From: Solen grandis | Lineage: Eukaryota; Mollusca; Bivalvia; Adapedonta; Solenidae | DNA length: 64,000 bases | Assembly: GCA_021229015.1 (NCBI GenBank) | Contig: CM037787.1 | Location: forward strand, 33,242,871 to 33,306,870 | Reading direction: 5' to 3' | The notes under the pieces: model-generated | What the model was told of the DNA's origin: nothing | Databases searched by the model: none | What the model saw: only the letters and a program-made list of their open reading frames with translations | Shown here: positions 12,270 to 26,159 of the stretch, piece by piece | How positions within the stretch are numbered: the stretch's first letter is position 1 | Layout of the letters: each line of letters starts with the position of its first letter | Translations under genes and position numbers: made by a program

Positions 12270-13790
12270 TTTTGATTTCAATGATTTTCAGCACCCCCAT
12301 GACGTCCCCTGACGTCACAAACTTAAAAAAAGTGAAAAATGGTGTTCGCGCTCTACAGCCCTATTTATTGTCGGATTTTTTTCAAAAATTTTTACAGATG
12401 GTACATCTTGAAACTAAGGTGTGCACATCCTTTCACCTAAACCCAAATTCCGAAAGACCCAAGTTCGGGGCTGAAATAAAATTCGAACATAGGACCTTAA
12501 AAATTTTATTTTTGGATTAAAAAAGCTTCTGGATGAGATAGAAAGTTGAAACTTAACCCCTGTTTGCAGTTCTGCATTATTTTTTACATTAAATTTTTAG
12601 TCGTGCGTCATTTGACGCATTTTAAAGTCATAAGCTTTTCTTCTTAATTTTTTATTTTAGGGCAATTTATTTCGACATGATGCCAGTTGTTCAGAATAAT
12701 AAAAATTTCAGAGTTTGACAGTAAAGTATTTCATTTTTTAACAAAAGCAATTTTTCAGCACCCTATGACGTCATGTAAAGTCAAGTAAACATATTGAAAA
12801 AAAGGGGGTTTTGCGCTCTACAGCCGCCATTTATGGTCGGATTTTCTTCAAAATTTTTTAAAATGGTACTTTTTGAAACAAGGTGTGCATATCTGTCACC
12901 TAACCGAAATTTTGAAAGAACCCAAAATTCTGTGGCTGAATAAGATTCGAACATAGGACCGAAAATTTCATTTTAGGATTAAAGAGCTTCAGGATGAGTA
13001 GAAAGTTGAAACTTACACAGTTTGCAGTTCTGCAGAATTTTTACAAATGTCTTGAGTCGTGACTTCATATGACTTCATTTGATGTCATAACTTTTTTTTT
13101 AAATTTTTCAATTTTAGGGCAATGATTTTGACTTGATGCCGTTGTTCAGAATGGGTGAAAATTTCAGAGTTAGGGACAGTAAAGTATACGTTTTTTGAAC
13201 AAAAGAATTTTTGCACCCTATGAACCAATGACGTCCCCGCTAAAAATAGGGGGAAAAAAAATTGGTGTTCACGCTTTTACAGCCGCCTTTTGGTCGGATT
13301 TTCCTTAACTTTTTCAAAGATGGTACATCTTGAAACTCAGGTGTGCATATCCTGTCAGCTAACCGAATTTTCCGAAAGACCGAATTTCTGTTGCTGATGT
13401 AAGATTGAACATAGGACGAAAATTTCATTTTAGGATTAAAGAGCTTCAGGGATGTAATAGAAAGTTGAAACTTACACAGATTGCAGTTCTGCAGCATTTC
13501 TACAAAATATTTTGAATCGTGACGTCATAGATGGACGTATAAGCATACCACTTTATTTTAATTGGGGCAATGATTTCGACTTGTGCCAGTTGTTTCAGAA
13601 TAATTAAAAAATTTCAGCCCTCCCGGCGTTATTGCAGTAAAGTTATGCGCTTTGAGCATACAGCTTTTTCTAGCACCTATGACGTCACCTGATCGTCAGA
13701 GCTTAAAAATAGTGAAAAATTGTATTCGCGCTCTACAGCCGCCAATTTATGATCTGATTTCTTCATGAATACTTAGTTCTTATCATTTGC
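12270..13790 (+). repeat. CRE-palindrome tandem array, family 1, plus orientation (noisy)
   Basis: About 3.3 units with the 'ggctgaaataa' marker at about 12471, 12932 and 13392, spacing about 460. The order of blocks matches 6720-8800 but consensus quality is lower. Confidence 0.75.
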
Positions 13791-13898
13791 TCTAATTTCG
13801 GAATATAATGTCAATTGTTCAGCTGAACATGAAATACTACAGAGGTGAGTCATTACATGAAACTTCATCTTCTGCTTTTTTGCATTAACACAGATTGC

Positions 13899-13940
13899 AG
13901 AAAGTCTATCATTCGTTTTCACGAATGACATCTAGTTATT
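13899..13940 (+). repeat. Terminal hairpin module
   Basis: The stem CATTCGT / ACGAATG with a 4-base loop lies at 13910-13927, after GCAGAAAGTCTAT and before CTAG at 13932-13935. Confidence 0.7.
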
Positions 13941-15040
13941 CATATTCCTTCTTCTTCATTTATTAGGACTTTTGCTTTTGTTATGTTTGTTATTATTCTT
14001 ATTCTTTTTTTCTTCCTCTTGTATTTGTGTTAATTCGATGTGTTGCCAATGGCCCAGAATAATGAAATATTTTATGGTCATATCTTTCAATCTATGATCT
14101 TTCGAATGCAATGAATTTCAATTCATTTGGACGTCATAATAAAAACGGGGGTTCCCAAGGGATTTGACGTCAGGTGAAAAAGGTTTGTACGCGGGTCTAC
14201 AGCATATTTTGGGCCGATTTTTATCATAAGTTTCACAGAATGTGTAGTAGGCTGTAGTTGTGATCCCTGTTGTCCGTTTTTCATTTCGAAAAAGGTAAGG
14301 TTTTATGGCGAATCAGTTCGATCTAATGACGTCAAATTTCTATTGCGTATATATTCGACTACAGATGAACTAGAAAGATGATATTTGGACGAATATAAGT
14401 CTCTATGCTTTCTTTATATTCTCAGGAGATAATGTCGTATGACGTCATATGTCGTCATGAGTTGACATGTTAAATTTTTTTATGTTGAAAAAATCGAGCA
14501 CCTTGAAACTTATAGCTTATGCTTCAGGAATAGAAACTTTTGCTATTCAATATGGCTTTATTGGACTATGACGTATTTTTACGTACAAACTTGACGTTGT
14601 CTTAAAAATGTTTGTACGCGGTCTACATATCGCTTACAGATGGAGCTAGAACAGATGATATTTGGACAGAATATAAAGTCTCTATGTTTTCTTTATATTC
14701 TCAGAAGATAAAATGTCGTATGACGTCTATGGGACGTATGGTTGAAAAGTAAATTCCATCCTTTACATGTAAATTTTTATATGTTGAAACATCCGAGCAC
14801 CTGAATATGTAATAGACATTTGCATCAGATAGAACCTTTTGCTATTCAATAAGGTTTATTTGACTATGAAGTATTTTTACGTCTATCTTGAAGTTGTTAA
14901 AAATGTTTGTACGCGGTCTACAGATCGAGCTAGAAAATGAATATTTGGACAGAAATATAAGTTTATAGGTTTTCTTTATATTCTCAGAAGTTGTATGTGT
15001 ATGACGTCACATGACGTCATAATGTTATAAAAACTTTCGT
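13940..15040 (+). repeat. CRE-palindrome tandem array, family 2, plus orientation
   Basis: About two and a half units recognised by a GTACGCGGTCTACA block, a 'gatgagctagaaagatgatatt' type block and paired CRE motifs near 14430 and 15000. Confidence 0.75.
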
Positions 15041-15870
15041 ATTAAAACGTAACGGTTTTTTAAGCCCTGTAGCTTTTATTTTTTATGAATTGCTTGAAAT
15101 TTTGTCGGAGATGCTGTATTAATTTTTTTGGAGCCTGTTACTTCGTTTCCGGAAAAATCCCAAAGGTCAAGGTCCTATTCAATTATCGGCTTTTTCTTCG
15201 GCCTTAAATATCTCAAAACGTAGTGCTTGACGAACTTTCAGTTGATATTTAGTTTTTGATGATCGGGTGGAATCGTTGAGTTATGGCGGAAAAAAAATGA
15301 AAATTTGGAAATCCCCATGTGAAAAACGTTTATTCCAAAAACCTTTTATTTAAAAAATAGATATAATTTTCATTTGTAGGCGGTTTTTGGCCGTCTTTTA
15401 GGGAAAGTTTAATGTTTGGGCCAAAAAAAATGAGTTAGGGGAAAAAAATACGAATTCTTGCTATAGTTTTGGATTTTTTTTTTCTAAAGGGGGTTTAATA
15501 CTTTACCCAAAAAAGGGTGTTAAAAATATTCAAAACATAAAGCTGTAAAATGTAGAGATTTCAACGATTATTTTGGTACCAAAAGTTTTGAAATTGAAAA
15601 AAGTATAAGGATTTTACATCAAAAATATGATTTAAACTGGAATTTCACGTTTGCCGGATGTAGATTTATTTTTTATATCAAAAATCATTGAATAACTGCC
15701 CATTTACATGGGAGTGAAAATTTTTAAACGATTATTTTGGTCCCTTTAGTGTTTGTAATTGACAAAGTAAAGGAAGTTACTCAAAAAACAATTTAAACCC
15801 AATTGTAAGATTTTCAAAAAAATATCCACTTTCCCCTTTTTACCAAATTTGAAGCTTTCGAAAGGTGAAT
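15041..15870 (+). repeat. Dispersed module M, plus orientation
   Basis: Starts at ATTAAAACGTAACGG and contains 'tttccggaaaaatcccaaagg' type sequence, a TCAAGGTC block, a 'gatatttagtttttgatgatcggg' block and an ACGATTATTTTGGTACC block. The same order occurs at 51120-51771 (plus) and 41935-42830 (minus). The right half is noisy. Confidence 0.65.
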
Positions 15871-17190
15871 TTTTACAGATATGTTTAGTCATAAAAAATT
15901 GCAAATAAATTTTTACTATATAATTTTGTTTTTTCTACTAAACAAGTGTTACATTTTTAATGGTGGTCAATTCTTTCTTTTTCTAAATAAGTGCAGAGTT
16001 CCAAGAAAAAACCCGGGAAGAAAGAAAAAAAAAGGTCGCTCGTGTAAAAAGTGGTTTGTTTTAAAAATTTTTAACAAAATAAATGTTTTACCAATAATCA
16101 AGGGATTTACTTGGAAAAAACCTTTAATTATAACTTGAAAAGGGATCAAGCGGGAAAGCACTAACCACAGAATATCTAAATTAGACGTGTGACAGGGGGT
16201 TTTAGAAAAATTCCGGGCGTATTCATTTTTGGGCAGTTGAAAAGAAAAAAAGCGTCACTGAAAAAAATGATTGAGTCGAAAACCTGCAATAAAGGGCCGG
16301 ACAAAAAAAAATAAAGTAAAAAAAGTAAGCCTTGGTTTTACTTTACCCTTTTTAAAAACAAGCATTTTCTTCTTTTAGGATGTGGTAAAATTCTTTTTAA
16401 TTTATTTTTTTTTTTAATCAAAAATGGAAAAAAGAAATGCTGAAGATTTTTAATTGTATTGTTTATTGCTTTTTCTTTTTTACATTTTTAGGTTTTGATT
16501 TTGAAATATTCGTTAATGCAAAAAACATAAAATTAAGGTCATTTTTACTTAAAAAAATCCAATTAACTGCTATTAAGGGTGTTAAAATTTCTTAACTAAG
16601 TAATCCAAAATGTAACGAAACGGCAAAACTCAATACAGCCGTTAGATTATATAAAGCAAGGTTTTTATGTACTTTGGGGAAAATTTATACGGTGGATTTC
16701 AGTCAGTAAACATTGGCCAGTAGGGGTTATGTAGTTGGCAAAAAAGCTTTTCACATCAACAGGGTGTCGCACGTGGGATGGGGAAAAAACATTATGATAC
16801 CATTATTAAGTTTAACTGAGGGAAAAAAGGTTTTGACAAATCATTAACCATGATAATTTGAGTTCAATGATGAAAATTTTGCGTCGGAGCGCACATTTTT
16901 TAATTTTTAAAGGGCGTCCTCGAGAGGGTCTATTTACAGTAAAATTAGGTTATTGAATTTTTCACCAGTCGAAATTTCTGTTTTCTTAGGCAAAATTATT
17001 ATGCTTTAAATTTCAAAGAAAAAAAAAAAAAAAAACAATTTTTCTTTTTAAAAAAAAAAGGGGAAAAAAACGAAAGGGAAACCCAAAACCACATTTAATT
17101 TGCGGCTATTGGGTGGGAAATTTTCCCGCCAGTTATAGTTCGAAATTTTCTAGTAAATTGGGGAAATTTTCCTTCTGCATAATATAGCCC
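15871..17190. other. Noisy AT-rich stretch, no gene
   Basis: Inflated homopolymer runs dominate. Opposite-strand open frames overlap at 15881-16161; both are lysine/phenylalanine-rich products of A/T runs and are rejected as genes. Confidence 0.4.
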
Positions 17191-19097
17191 AAATGTTGTC
17201 AAATCCTAAATGTGTGCTTCCTTAGAACTGTTTTGCAAGGCATCCCTTGGCCTGATCTGTCAATCAAATGCATGTGACAGGTGAATATATGGAGAATATA
17301 TACACACGCGTGTGTATTTCAGTGCATATAAAACATGGGTCCCAGTAGGGATTATGATCTGTCGGCTGAATCAAATACATGTTGCAATCAACAGGCTTGT
17401 CACAAGCGCATGGAAAATCCCATTTTTTTAACCATTATGAAGGTTGAACTGAAGTAAACGGTGAGACAATCATTTATCATTTTGCAAGCAAAAACCTGTT
17501 CTAAAACTTAAGATTTGATATGAATTAATATGATACTAGGTTTTTAGTGATTTATTTTTGGTTTTTGAAATGAAAAACCCTGTATACACAGCACAAAGGG
17601 AAATAATCAGCCTGTTGGGCGGTTGGTTGTCAGTCGGTTGGTTGGACAGTCAGTTATGCAATATTTAAGCTAAATCTTGTCGGGTACATTTCAGCCATTT
17701 CACCTGTACTTGGCTTAAATATTTATCACGAACAGGGCTACAGATAGGTTTGAGGTCAATTGGGTATTTACTCTCAATTTTTCAAGGAATTGGGTTTAAC
17801 AATTTTAATTGAGTAATGAAAATATGGTTACTCCATCAAAATTTAGTCATTGCTTTTTTTTCTTCAACTTAATTTTGGAATTGAAATAACAGTACATGTT
17901 CTTAACTGGTATATGCGCATGCTGTCCCTTGTATGCCAACAATGTCAATTTAACAATTAATCATTGCAGGATTTATCATTGCTCCTCAACTATTAAATAA
18001 AAATAACATTCAATCATATTTGATTTCATGATCCTAGATTTAGCACTTTTAAATATTGAATTAAAAACATATTATTTAATGGTTAACATGGAATTGCATG
18101 CTATCGCTCTATCTCAACTTCCAGATCGTCAGTTATTGTATGGTCACAATATGCTGTTGTTTAGTTTGCAGTGCTAGGTTTTACTCAGTGTTTTTTTTAA
18201 GTTTCCCCTTTTTTCCTGCTATGTAACCAATATTTGAAAGCAAAAAAATAGAAAAGAGCAAACAAAAGAAAAGCGTCAGATGAACAAATAAAGACAGCTG
18301 GATTTTTGGATTACTTGAATGGAACCCAAAAGTAGGAAATTACCGGAAATCGTTTGAAGACTATTTTGCGATTCGCTAGTACCAGTCATAACATATACGA
18401 GTATTTGTAAAACATCACTCGTTTCAAAATGTTGGCATACCAGTACGCTTTAATAATTGGATTTTTGAGTAATCTATTTTATTGCTTTTTGATACGTAGA
18501 ATTTTAACAGAATTGGGTTTTTATTATTTTTATTTGTGTTAATTACGCAAATAGCAGCTTATCTGTAACCCTGACAGATGAACTAAATGTGCAGGACGCA
18601 AATATTTCAACTTCTTCCAACAAGGATTACGAATGTTATTGCCCTGAATCAACTTGAATGTCTTGTCCAGTGAATTCCTCTTTCTTTTCAGTTGTTTCAT
18701 TAATACTTTGCAAAAAGGTTCGTCATTAGCAGTAGATGTACAAGACGCAAAATTCACATCCGTTCCCACGTGGATTACGGTAGTTATTGCCACTGATTGA
18801 CTTTAAATATCTTTGACGGAACTACATTTCTTAACAAACTCGGTTCAAATGTTGGTGTGAATGATAATCAGGTGGATAGGTTGCATGTTAGAAATTTCAC
18901 TGAGTTGTTTCAATTATTGCCCTGGTTTCATTTTTGCTTATCTCCTTTTGGTTATTTTGTTTTTCTTGTCCGGAACATTGCTCAAATTTTATACAGTGTA
19001 TTGACTTGAATTTAAAATGTAAACCTGAATCTGATGGCAACTAGGAAAACTGCAGTGTCAAGAAAACTGTAAACTCAACCTGGTTCCTATTTTAAGT
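17191..19097. other. Cleaner AT-rich sequence without a recognisable gene
   Basis: No module shared with the arrays is evident. A weak diverged tandem duplication with a period near 165 bp spans about 18590-18820 and produces the 84-codon minus frame at 18539-18793. I see no splice-consistent coding exon. Confidence 0.4.
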
Positions 19098-19665
19098 TCA
19101 CCTGGCACAAACGTGCTCAAGGGTGAGCTTTTGTGATGGTCCTTCGTCCGCCGTGCGTCGTCACTATTTGCCGTTGTTAACCTCTATAGAGGCCATATTT
19201 TAGGGCCAATCTTCATGAATCTTGGTCGATGTTTGTCTCAATAAAAAATCTCGGACAGTACGAAATTGGGTTATGAGGGTCAAAAAGAAGTTAACGAGGT
19301 TCAAATCTTTAGAAAAAACTTAGTGTACACTCAGAGGCCACATTTGTGGCCATCTTCCATGAAACTTGGTCAGAATGTTTTTCTCCAAAAATCTTGGAAC
19401 ATACTTCGAATTGGGCAATGTGGGGTCAAAAAAGTAGGTCATGAGGTCAAATATCTAGAAAAAACCTTGTTTAACTATAGAGGCCACATTTTTGGCCATT
19501 CTTTATGAATACTGGGTCGAATGTTTCTTTCCTAAAATCTTGGAAACGTTGAAAAGTGGGTCTTCTTGTGGGGTCATAAAAGTAGGTCAATAGGAAAAAT
19601 CCAAATTTGTTGTCATTTATAATCAGTGTGAGCGATTTCAGGGCCCATCATGGCCTCTTGTTTAA
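19098..19665 (+). mobile_element. Dispersed repeat with internal minisatellite
   Basis: Opens with TTCACCTGGCACAAACGTGC and a GTCCGCCGTGCGTCGTC stretch. It has about four units of roughly 115 bp, each with 'ttgtggccatcttccatga' type and 'gtaggtcatgaggtcaaat' type phrases. It closes with a GGGCCCATCATGGCC palindrome and TCTTGTTT. The ends match the elements at 9.1-11.3 and 29.2-29.8 kb. Confidence 0.6.
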
Positions 19666-20060
19666 ATTTATTCTCCCTTTGTTTAAATAGCTTTTTTTTC
19701 TTGGGGTTCGACATTACTGAATATTATAACATGGTATTACTTGAAACATAAAAATGTAAACAGATGGGCGACTAAGAGAGTGCAATGTCTAGAACTGTGA
19801 CTTACACTTATTCTGCTGTGCCAGTTAACCATAAAAAACTGATTCATCTATCCACTTTAAAATTTGACTTTATTTACTTTGATTGATATCATATATTATA
19901 TACTATGTATACAAGTGCTTATCTAGGCTCTGCCTGGAGTTGGCTTCTCCTGATCAAAGCATTTTGTGGAGGTATTAATCATCCACAGTGCAGACATAGG
20001 TGCCGAATCAGTGCTATATTGGCCCGATATACTTCTGCTGCTGGGTATTTTCTGTGAGTT
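19666..20060. other. No feature seen
   Basis: AT-rich intergenic sequence with a short TATATTATATACTATGTATA stretch; no gene and no shared module. Confidence 0.4.
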
Positions 20061-20442
20061 AAAGACAACTAGAATATCTTATATGACATCATAGACGCTA
20101 GATTGACGTCAGTTAAAAACGTTTGTTCGCGCTCGGCAGTTTTTATTTTTTGAAATGGATTTCTAGTAAATTCACAGAGGTATAAGTTTAGGATTTTGTG
20201 TGCATCCTTACTTTCGTTTCCCAAAAATATTGAATGGACCTAGGTCTGTGGTGAAACCATGTTTAAAAAAAATGTGACCTCGAAATTAAAAGTTAGTATC
20301 AATCTGACTAAAGACACGGATCTTACTACGATCTTATGTAGCGTAGCGTATATATTGGAGATGACTTCGGCAGATTGAGTACTCCATATAGATAATTAAG
20401 CCACGAAATTCACACTTATTGTTATTTTAAAGGTTTTCTTCA

Positions 20443-20460
20443 GGGGGGGGGGGGGGGGGG
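20443..20460 (+). repeat. Poly(G) run of 18
   Basis: Eighteen consecutive G residues. It could form quadruplex structure, or be a consensus artefact. Confidence 0.9.
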
Positions 20461-20792
20461 ATTTTCATAGGCCGGAGTATTTGACATCATGGGGTTATTA
20501 TATGTTTTTTATTCTCGTGCAATAAATTCAGTGTGATTCCAAATGGTCCAGAACTACAATTATTTTATGGCATATATTAAATATGCTGTTTTCATATGCA
20601 ATTATATTCACATCATATGACATCAGAATAGGAAGTCGGATCAAAAAGTTTGTAAGTGGATCGGAAAACATAATTTAACTTGGATGAATTTTCGAAATAT
20701 TTAAAACAAGTTTAGGTTACCCTCTAGATAATAATTTTTTCTGCGTAGTCTGTATGATTAATTTTTCAGTTTGATATTGAGTTTTAAACAGT

Positions 20793-20840
20793 TTTGCAGA
20801 GAAAGTCCATCGTTTGCGTTGCAAACGAAATCTGTTATCT
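20793..20840 (+). repeat. Terminal hairpin module
   Basis: A perfect stem CGTTTGC / GCAAACG with a 3-base loop at 20811-20827, followed by AAATCTGTT, where CTAG is changed to CTGT. Confidence 0.65.
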
Positions 20841-23084
20841 TATTCTTCTTTTATTATGCTTTTTTTCTTCTCTTGTATTTTGTTTAATATCGAGATGTTG
20901 TCATTGGCCCGAACAATAATAATTATATGGCATTATATTTCAAACCATGAGATTTCGGATGCATTTAATTTCATATCATATGAGTCAATAACGTCAGACT
21001 TGAGTAGTCTAAAAATGGTTTTCTGGACCCGATATCATTCAATTGTCACAGTATGTGTATGTTAGGCTCTAAATTGTGCATCCCAGTGTCCGGTTTTAAT
21101 ATTGGAAAGGCAATGGTTTCTATGGCGAAATGCTAGATTCGAAAAATTGTCCTCAAAATTCAAATGCGTATAATAATAGCTTACAGGATGAGCTAGAAAG
21201 ATGATATTTTGGACAGATATAAGTCTCTAGGATTACTTTTATTATTCTCAGTATGATGAATGTCATAGACGTCATAAGTTGAAAAGATATTTCCTAAATT
21301 TTACGGGTAATTTTTATATGTTGAAAACGTCCGTGCACCTGAAAATTTAAAAGCATATGCTTCCGATAAAACATTTTGCATGTCATTAATTTTCATTTGT
21401 CTATGACGAGTTTTGACGTCAAACTTGGGACGTCGTCTTAAATATTTGTACGCGGTCTTCGGCCATTTTTTCTGGGCCGTTTTTCACCAAAGTTTCACAG
21501 AAAGGTATGTAGGCTCTAGTTGTGCATCCGGTGTCCGTTTTTTTTCAAATTTCCGAAAAGGCAATGGTTTTTATGGGCGAATCCAAGATTCGGAACCACG
21601 TTGACGTCAAATTTCAAATGCGTATAAATTCGCTTACAGATGAGCTTGAAAGATGATATTTTGGAAACAGAATATAAGGCTCTCAATACATGTTCGCATA
21701 TGACTTTCATGGTGACGTCTTGACGTCAAATTCATTTCGGTATAAAATCGCTTCCGGTTGTGTTAGAAAATCTGATATTTGGTAAGTATTTACAGTCCCA
21801 AGTCTGCTTTTTACTTTTATGAGATGAGTCATTTGACATCGGATGACGTCATATGGTCAAAAGAATTTCTGATATAAACGCGTTAATTCCAAATATGGTG
21901 TTAACTTTCTGACCATGAAATTTTTATGGTTTATACATCAAACATGAGCTTTTGATTGCAATGTAATTCCATAATAAAGTACGTTATATCCACGTATAGA
22001 TTTGATTTCAGGCAAAAAAGGTCTTACGCGGTGTACAGGCCAGTATATTTGGACCGATTTTCACCAACATTTTCACAGAATGTATATGTATCGCTCTTGT
22101 ATATTCTTGTCCGGATTCCAAATTCGAAAAGGCAATGGTTCTATGGTGAATACAAGTTTCGAACCATTGACGTCATATTTCAAAATAGTATATAAAAAAT
22201 CGCATTCGATGATTTAGAAAGTGGATATATTAGGAACTGAATATTAGTCTTTAGAATTCTTTGTTTATGTGAGGTTTAACGTCATTTGGTCGTTCATAAG
22301 GTCAACCAAGAATGTTTGATATATAAGTGTTAATGTTCTATATGGTTGAAAGTTATAATGGGGCATGAAAAATTACTTGATTTTTTTAAGATACATAATA
22401 TTCATTTCTTTGATTTTCTTACGCCTATGACGTATATGACATCAAACTTGCATCTTACACAAGTTGTACGGGTCTACAGCATTATTTAGGACGGATTTCA
22501 TCAAAATTTTCACAGAAATGTGGATGTTACGTTTAGATGTGAACCGTCTCGTTTTACAATATGAAAAAGCAAGGACTTTGTGGCATCCTTACTTTCGTTT
22601 TCAAAATATTGAAATGAACGAAGGTGCGTGGTGAAACCAAGTTTCGAAAATATGACTCGGAATAGTTAGTATTTCAGGGATCTATTCGGAGGTTAAAAGA
22701 TGAATTTCTCTACATGTTGTAATTCAAAACGTTTTCTTTTAGATTTCCATAGGCCAGACTGTAATTTGACGTAATGGGATTATAATTTGTTTTCAATTTC
22801 TGGTGCAATCAATTCATGTGATCCAATGGTCCTGAATTCCAAAAATTATTTTAGCTTATGTTAATTATGCTGAATTTTTCAATGCAATATTTTCATATTC
22901 AAGGATGAATCGAATAGACGGCAGATCAATAAGTTTGTAAGCGGCCTCCCTGTAGGTCATTATGAATTGATGAATTCGTCTAAAAATTTTCAAAGAATGT
23001 ATAGGTTACTCACATCTAGAAAACCTAATATTTTCTGACGTATTCCATATCATTAATTTCAGTTTGTTGAGATTTTAACGGTTT

Positions 23085-23130
23085 GCAGAATTCTATACGT
23101 TTGCCGGCAAACGAAATCTAGTTATTCTAT
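23085..23130 (+). repeat. Terminal hairpin module
   Basis: Stem CGTTTGCC / GGCAAACG at 23098-23113 with no spacer, followed by AAATCTAGTTATT. Confidence 0.7.
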
Positions 23131-24540
23131 TTCTTATCTCTTTTTTTATTACTCTTTATTGTGTAAATTTCGATGCGTTGCCACAGGCCCCAGTACAATG
23201 AAAATTTTATGGCATAATATTGCAAACCATGGGCTTTCTGGATGCCTTAAATTTCATATTCACTATGACATCATATAAGTCAGATTTCACGTAGGTGATA
23301 AAGTATTCTACGCTGTCTACAAGCCATTGTTTCGGACCGATTTTCATCAAAATTTCAAAGAATGTGTATATTAACCTCTAGTTGTGCTTTCCGGGTGTCC
23401 GTTTTTCTAAATTCGAAAAGGGTATAGTTCTATGGCCAATCCAAGATTCGAACCATGACGTCAAATTTCAAATGCTTATACAATCGATTCCTGATGCGTT
23501 AGATAGCTGATATTTGGAATGTATATTATGTCTCTGAGATTTCTTTTGATTTGCAGAAAGTGAACTTCATATGACGTCTTATGACATCATGAGGTGAAAA
23601 GAAATTTCTATTTTTATGTGTTACTCCTTATGTGAAAATGTCCGAACAACTTACAAAATTTTGTAGCACATACTTCACATTGAACATTTTGCACGTCAAT
23701 GATATTCATTTGCTCTATGGAACGTGTTTTGGACGTCAAAATTGACGTCGTCTAAAAATATTTGTACGCGGGCTACGCCATTTTTTCTTGACGATTTTCC
23801 ATCAAAATTTCACAGAATGTGTATGTTACGCCCTAGTTTGTGCATCAGTTGTCCGTTTTTCATAAATGCGAAAAGGTAATTTGAAGTCAAAGGGTTTATG
23901 GGCGAATCCCAAGATTCGAAACCATTGACGTCAAATTTCAAATACGTATAAAATCGCTTCCTGATGAGTTAGAAAGCTGATATTTGGAAGGTATGACTCT
24001 CTAAGGTCCTATTTATTCTGCGATGATTAATCATTTTACGTTCATTTGAACGTCATCAGGTCAAATAGATTTTCTGTTAACTACGCCTTGATTTGAATTT
24101 GTTTAAAAAGTTACCAGGACATTTGAAAATTTTAATGGCTTATTTAATAAACAATGATCACTTTTGAATGCAATCTATTTCATATTCTTGGAATGTCATA
24201 TGACGTCAGATTTGCATCAGTACAAAATAGTTTTACGCGGTCTACAGCCATTATTTTGGACCGATGTTCATCAAAATTTCACAGAATGTATATATACGCT
24301 TTAGTTGGGTGTATTCACGGTGTCCGAGTTCTTTCAAATTCGAAAAGGCAGTTGGTTCTATGCGAATCAAAGATTCGTACCATGACGTTAAATTTCAATA
24401 GCAATAACATCGCTTCCAGATGAGTTAGAAAATCGGAAATTTTGATGAATATAAGTCTCTACGTTTGTTTTACCTTATGTCTCACGTATGTTTTACCTTA
24501 TAAGAAGAATAGAGTCTTATAACGTCATGTACCGTTACAA

Positions 24541-25185
24541 GTCTTAAACACTTTTTTTTATTGAAATTAAACAGATTTTTTCGGGCCTATAGGCCTGATT
24601 TTTTTTTAATTTGCATGAATTTAACTGAAGGTGCAGCATTAGATGCTATGGCTTAATGCTACTTCCGTTTCCACCGAAATGCAACGGTCAAGGTCAATTT
24701 CAATTATCCGAATATTTTTCTTTTGCCTTAATTATCTCTAAAACAATAAATTTCTATATAGAAAACTATGTATATAATTTGAAGTGCTTGAAAAACCTTT
24801 CAGCTTTAATGATCGGGGTTGATTCAGTGAGTTATGGCTGAAATGAATTCAGTTAGCCTGACCAATTTGCGGAATTAACAGTTGTATCTAAAAAAATTTG
24901 ATTTTGAAAACATGAAAAATATTTTAGAGCAATGTTGGGTCGTTCTTTGATGCTTTAAGTTTACACCGATTGACCCAAAAAATCATTGCAGTAATGAATT
25001 AACAAAATCGTTTATGATATTTAATGATACAACATATATTTGCAATCAAATTGGATGGATTTTAAAGGCATTTCTTTTGGTAAATAGATTACTGAAATAA
25101 CTTCATCTTGTAAGAATGTGATGTCAAAATAAGAATTGATGTTTAGTTTATTTTGCCATGCAATATAAAGCTCTTACGTTTGTCA
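24541..25185 (+). repeat. Dispersed module M, partial, plus orientation
   Basis: Contains 'cttccgtttcc', TCAAGGTCAA at about 24688 and an 'aattatctctaaaac' block in the same order as 51190-51310. It ends just before the hairpin module at 25.19 kb. Confidence 0.55.
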
Positions 25186-25189
25186 ATTT

Positions 25190-25330
25190 TAGCAGAAAGT
25201 CCTATCATTCGTAACAACGAATGAAATCTAGTTGGTCCTATTGGGTTTGTTACTGTTTTTTTATTGGGGACTTTTCTGCCCTTTCGGCAGAAAGTCCTAT
25301 TGGGTTAGTACTGATTTTTTTATTATTCTT
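25190..25330 (+). repeat. Terminal hairpin module plus AGGACTTTCTGCC palindrome
   Basis: Stem CATTCGT / ACGAATG at 25206-25223, then CTAG at 25228-25231. It is followed by the second palindrome at 25268-25297, flanked on each side by CCTATTGGGTT. This is the reverse of the units in the 48.87-49.13 kb array. Confidence 0.7.
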
Positions 25331-26030
25331 TTATTTTTTTTCTTCCTCTTTATTTGTGTTAATTTCGATGTGTTGCCATTGACCCAGAACGATGGAAAAT
25401 TTTATGGCATATATTTCAACCATAAGCTTCCGGATGCAATGAATTTCATATTCAAATAAAAGTATTATTACGTCAGACTTGACGTCAGGTGAAAAAGATT
25501 GTACTCGGTCTTCAGCTATTATTTTCTGGACAGATTTTAATCAAAATTTCACAGAATGTGTATGTTAGGCTCTAGTTGTGCCTGGCCTTACCTGTGTCCG
25601 TTTTTCAATCGAAAAAGTGCATTGGTTTGTATGGCAAATCCAAGATTCGAACATTGACGTCAAATTTCAAATGCATATAAAATTCGCTGACAGTGAGCTA
25701 GAAAGAAGATATTTGGAATGAATATAAAATCCTTAGAATCTATTTATTTATTAGAAGATGAAACTCATATGAGTCACATGACGTCATGAGGTTTTATAAG
25801 AAAATTTATAACTATTTACATTCTTGATTTTTATTTATGTTGGAAACTCCAAAGCACCTTGAAAATTTAATTGCATTTATTCTAGATGGAACATTTGGCA
25901 ATTTCAATAATTTTCATTTGTTAATGTCTTTTTTTGACGGGTCTAACTTGACGTCGTCACTTAAACTATTTGTACGCGCTGTATACCAGCCATTAAGTTC
26001 TGGGCGATTTTAATAAAAACTGGAGTGTCA
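25330..26030 (+). repeat. CRE-palindrome array, family 2, plus orientation
   Basis: About one and a half units, with AAATCCAAGATTCGAAC near 25639, a CRE near 25785 and a GTACGCGCTGTA block near 25972. Confidence 0.7.
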
Positions 26031-26159
26031 TTGGTCATATACGGATGATTGGACTTTCTGAAACCTTTGTTAATGCAAAAAGGCTGGAGATAGAAGTGTT
26101 CATGTCATGACTCACCTTGGAAGGTATTTCATGTTTATGCTGAACAATTGACATGATAT

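Larger units (their letters stand above)
20061..24540 (+). repeat. CRE-palindrome array, family 2, plus orientation
   Basis: About nine units. The CCAAGATTCGAACCA marker recurs near 21131, 21581, 22151, 23441, 23909 and 24367, with spacing mostly 450-470. Hairpin modules interrupt it at 20.81 and 23.10 kb. Many short frames with 'TDFHQ' or 'FRTIDV' type peptides are translations of the same unit and not genes. Confidence 0.8.

Noticed and set aside
18539..18793. 84-codon minus-strand frame as a gene
   Set aside because: It covers a diverged tandem duplication, has no splice signals in context and no recognisable domain.
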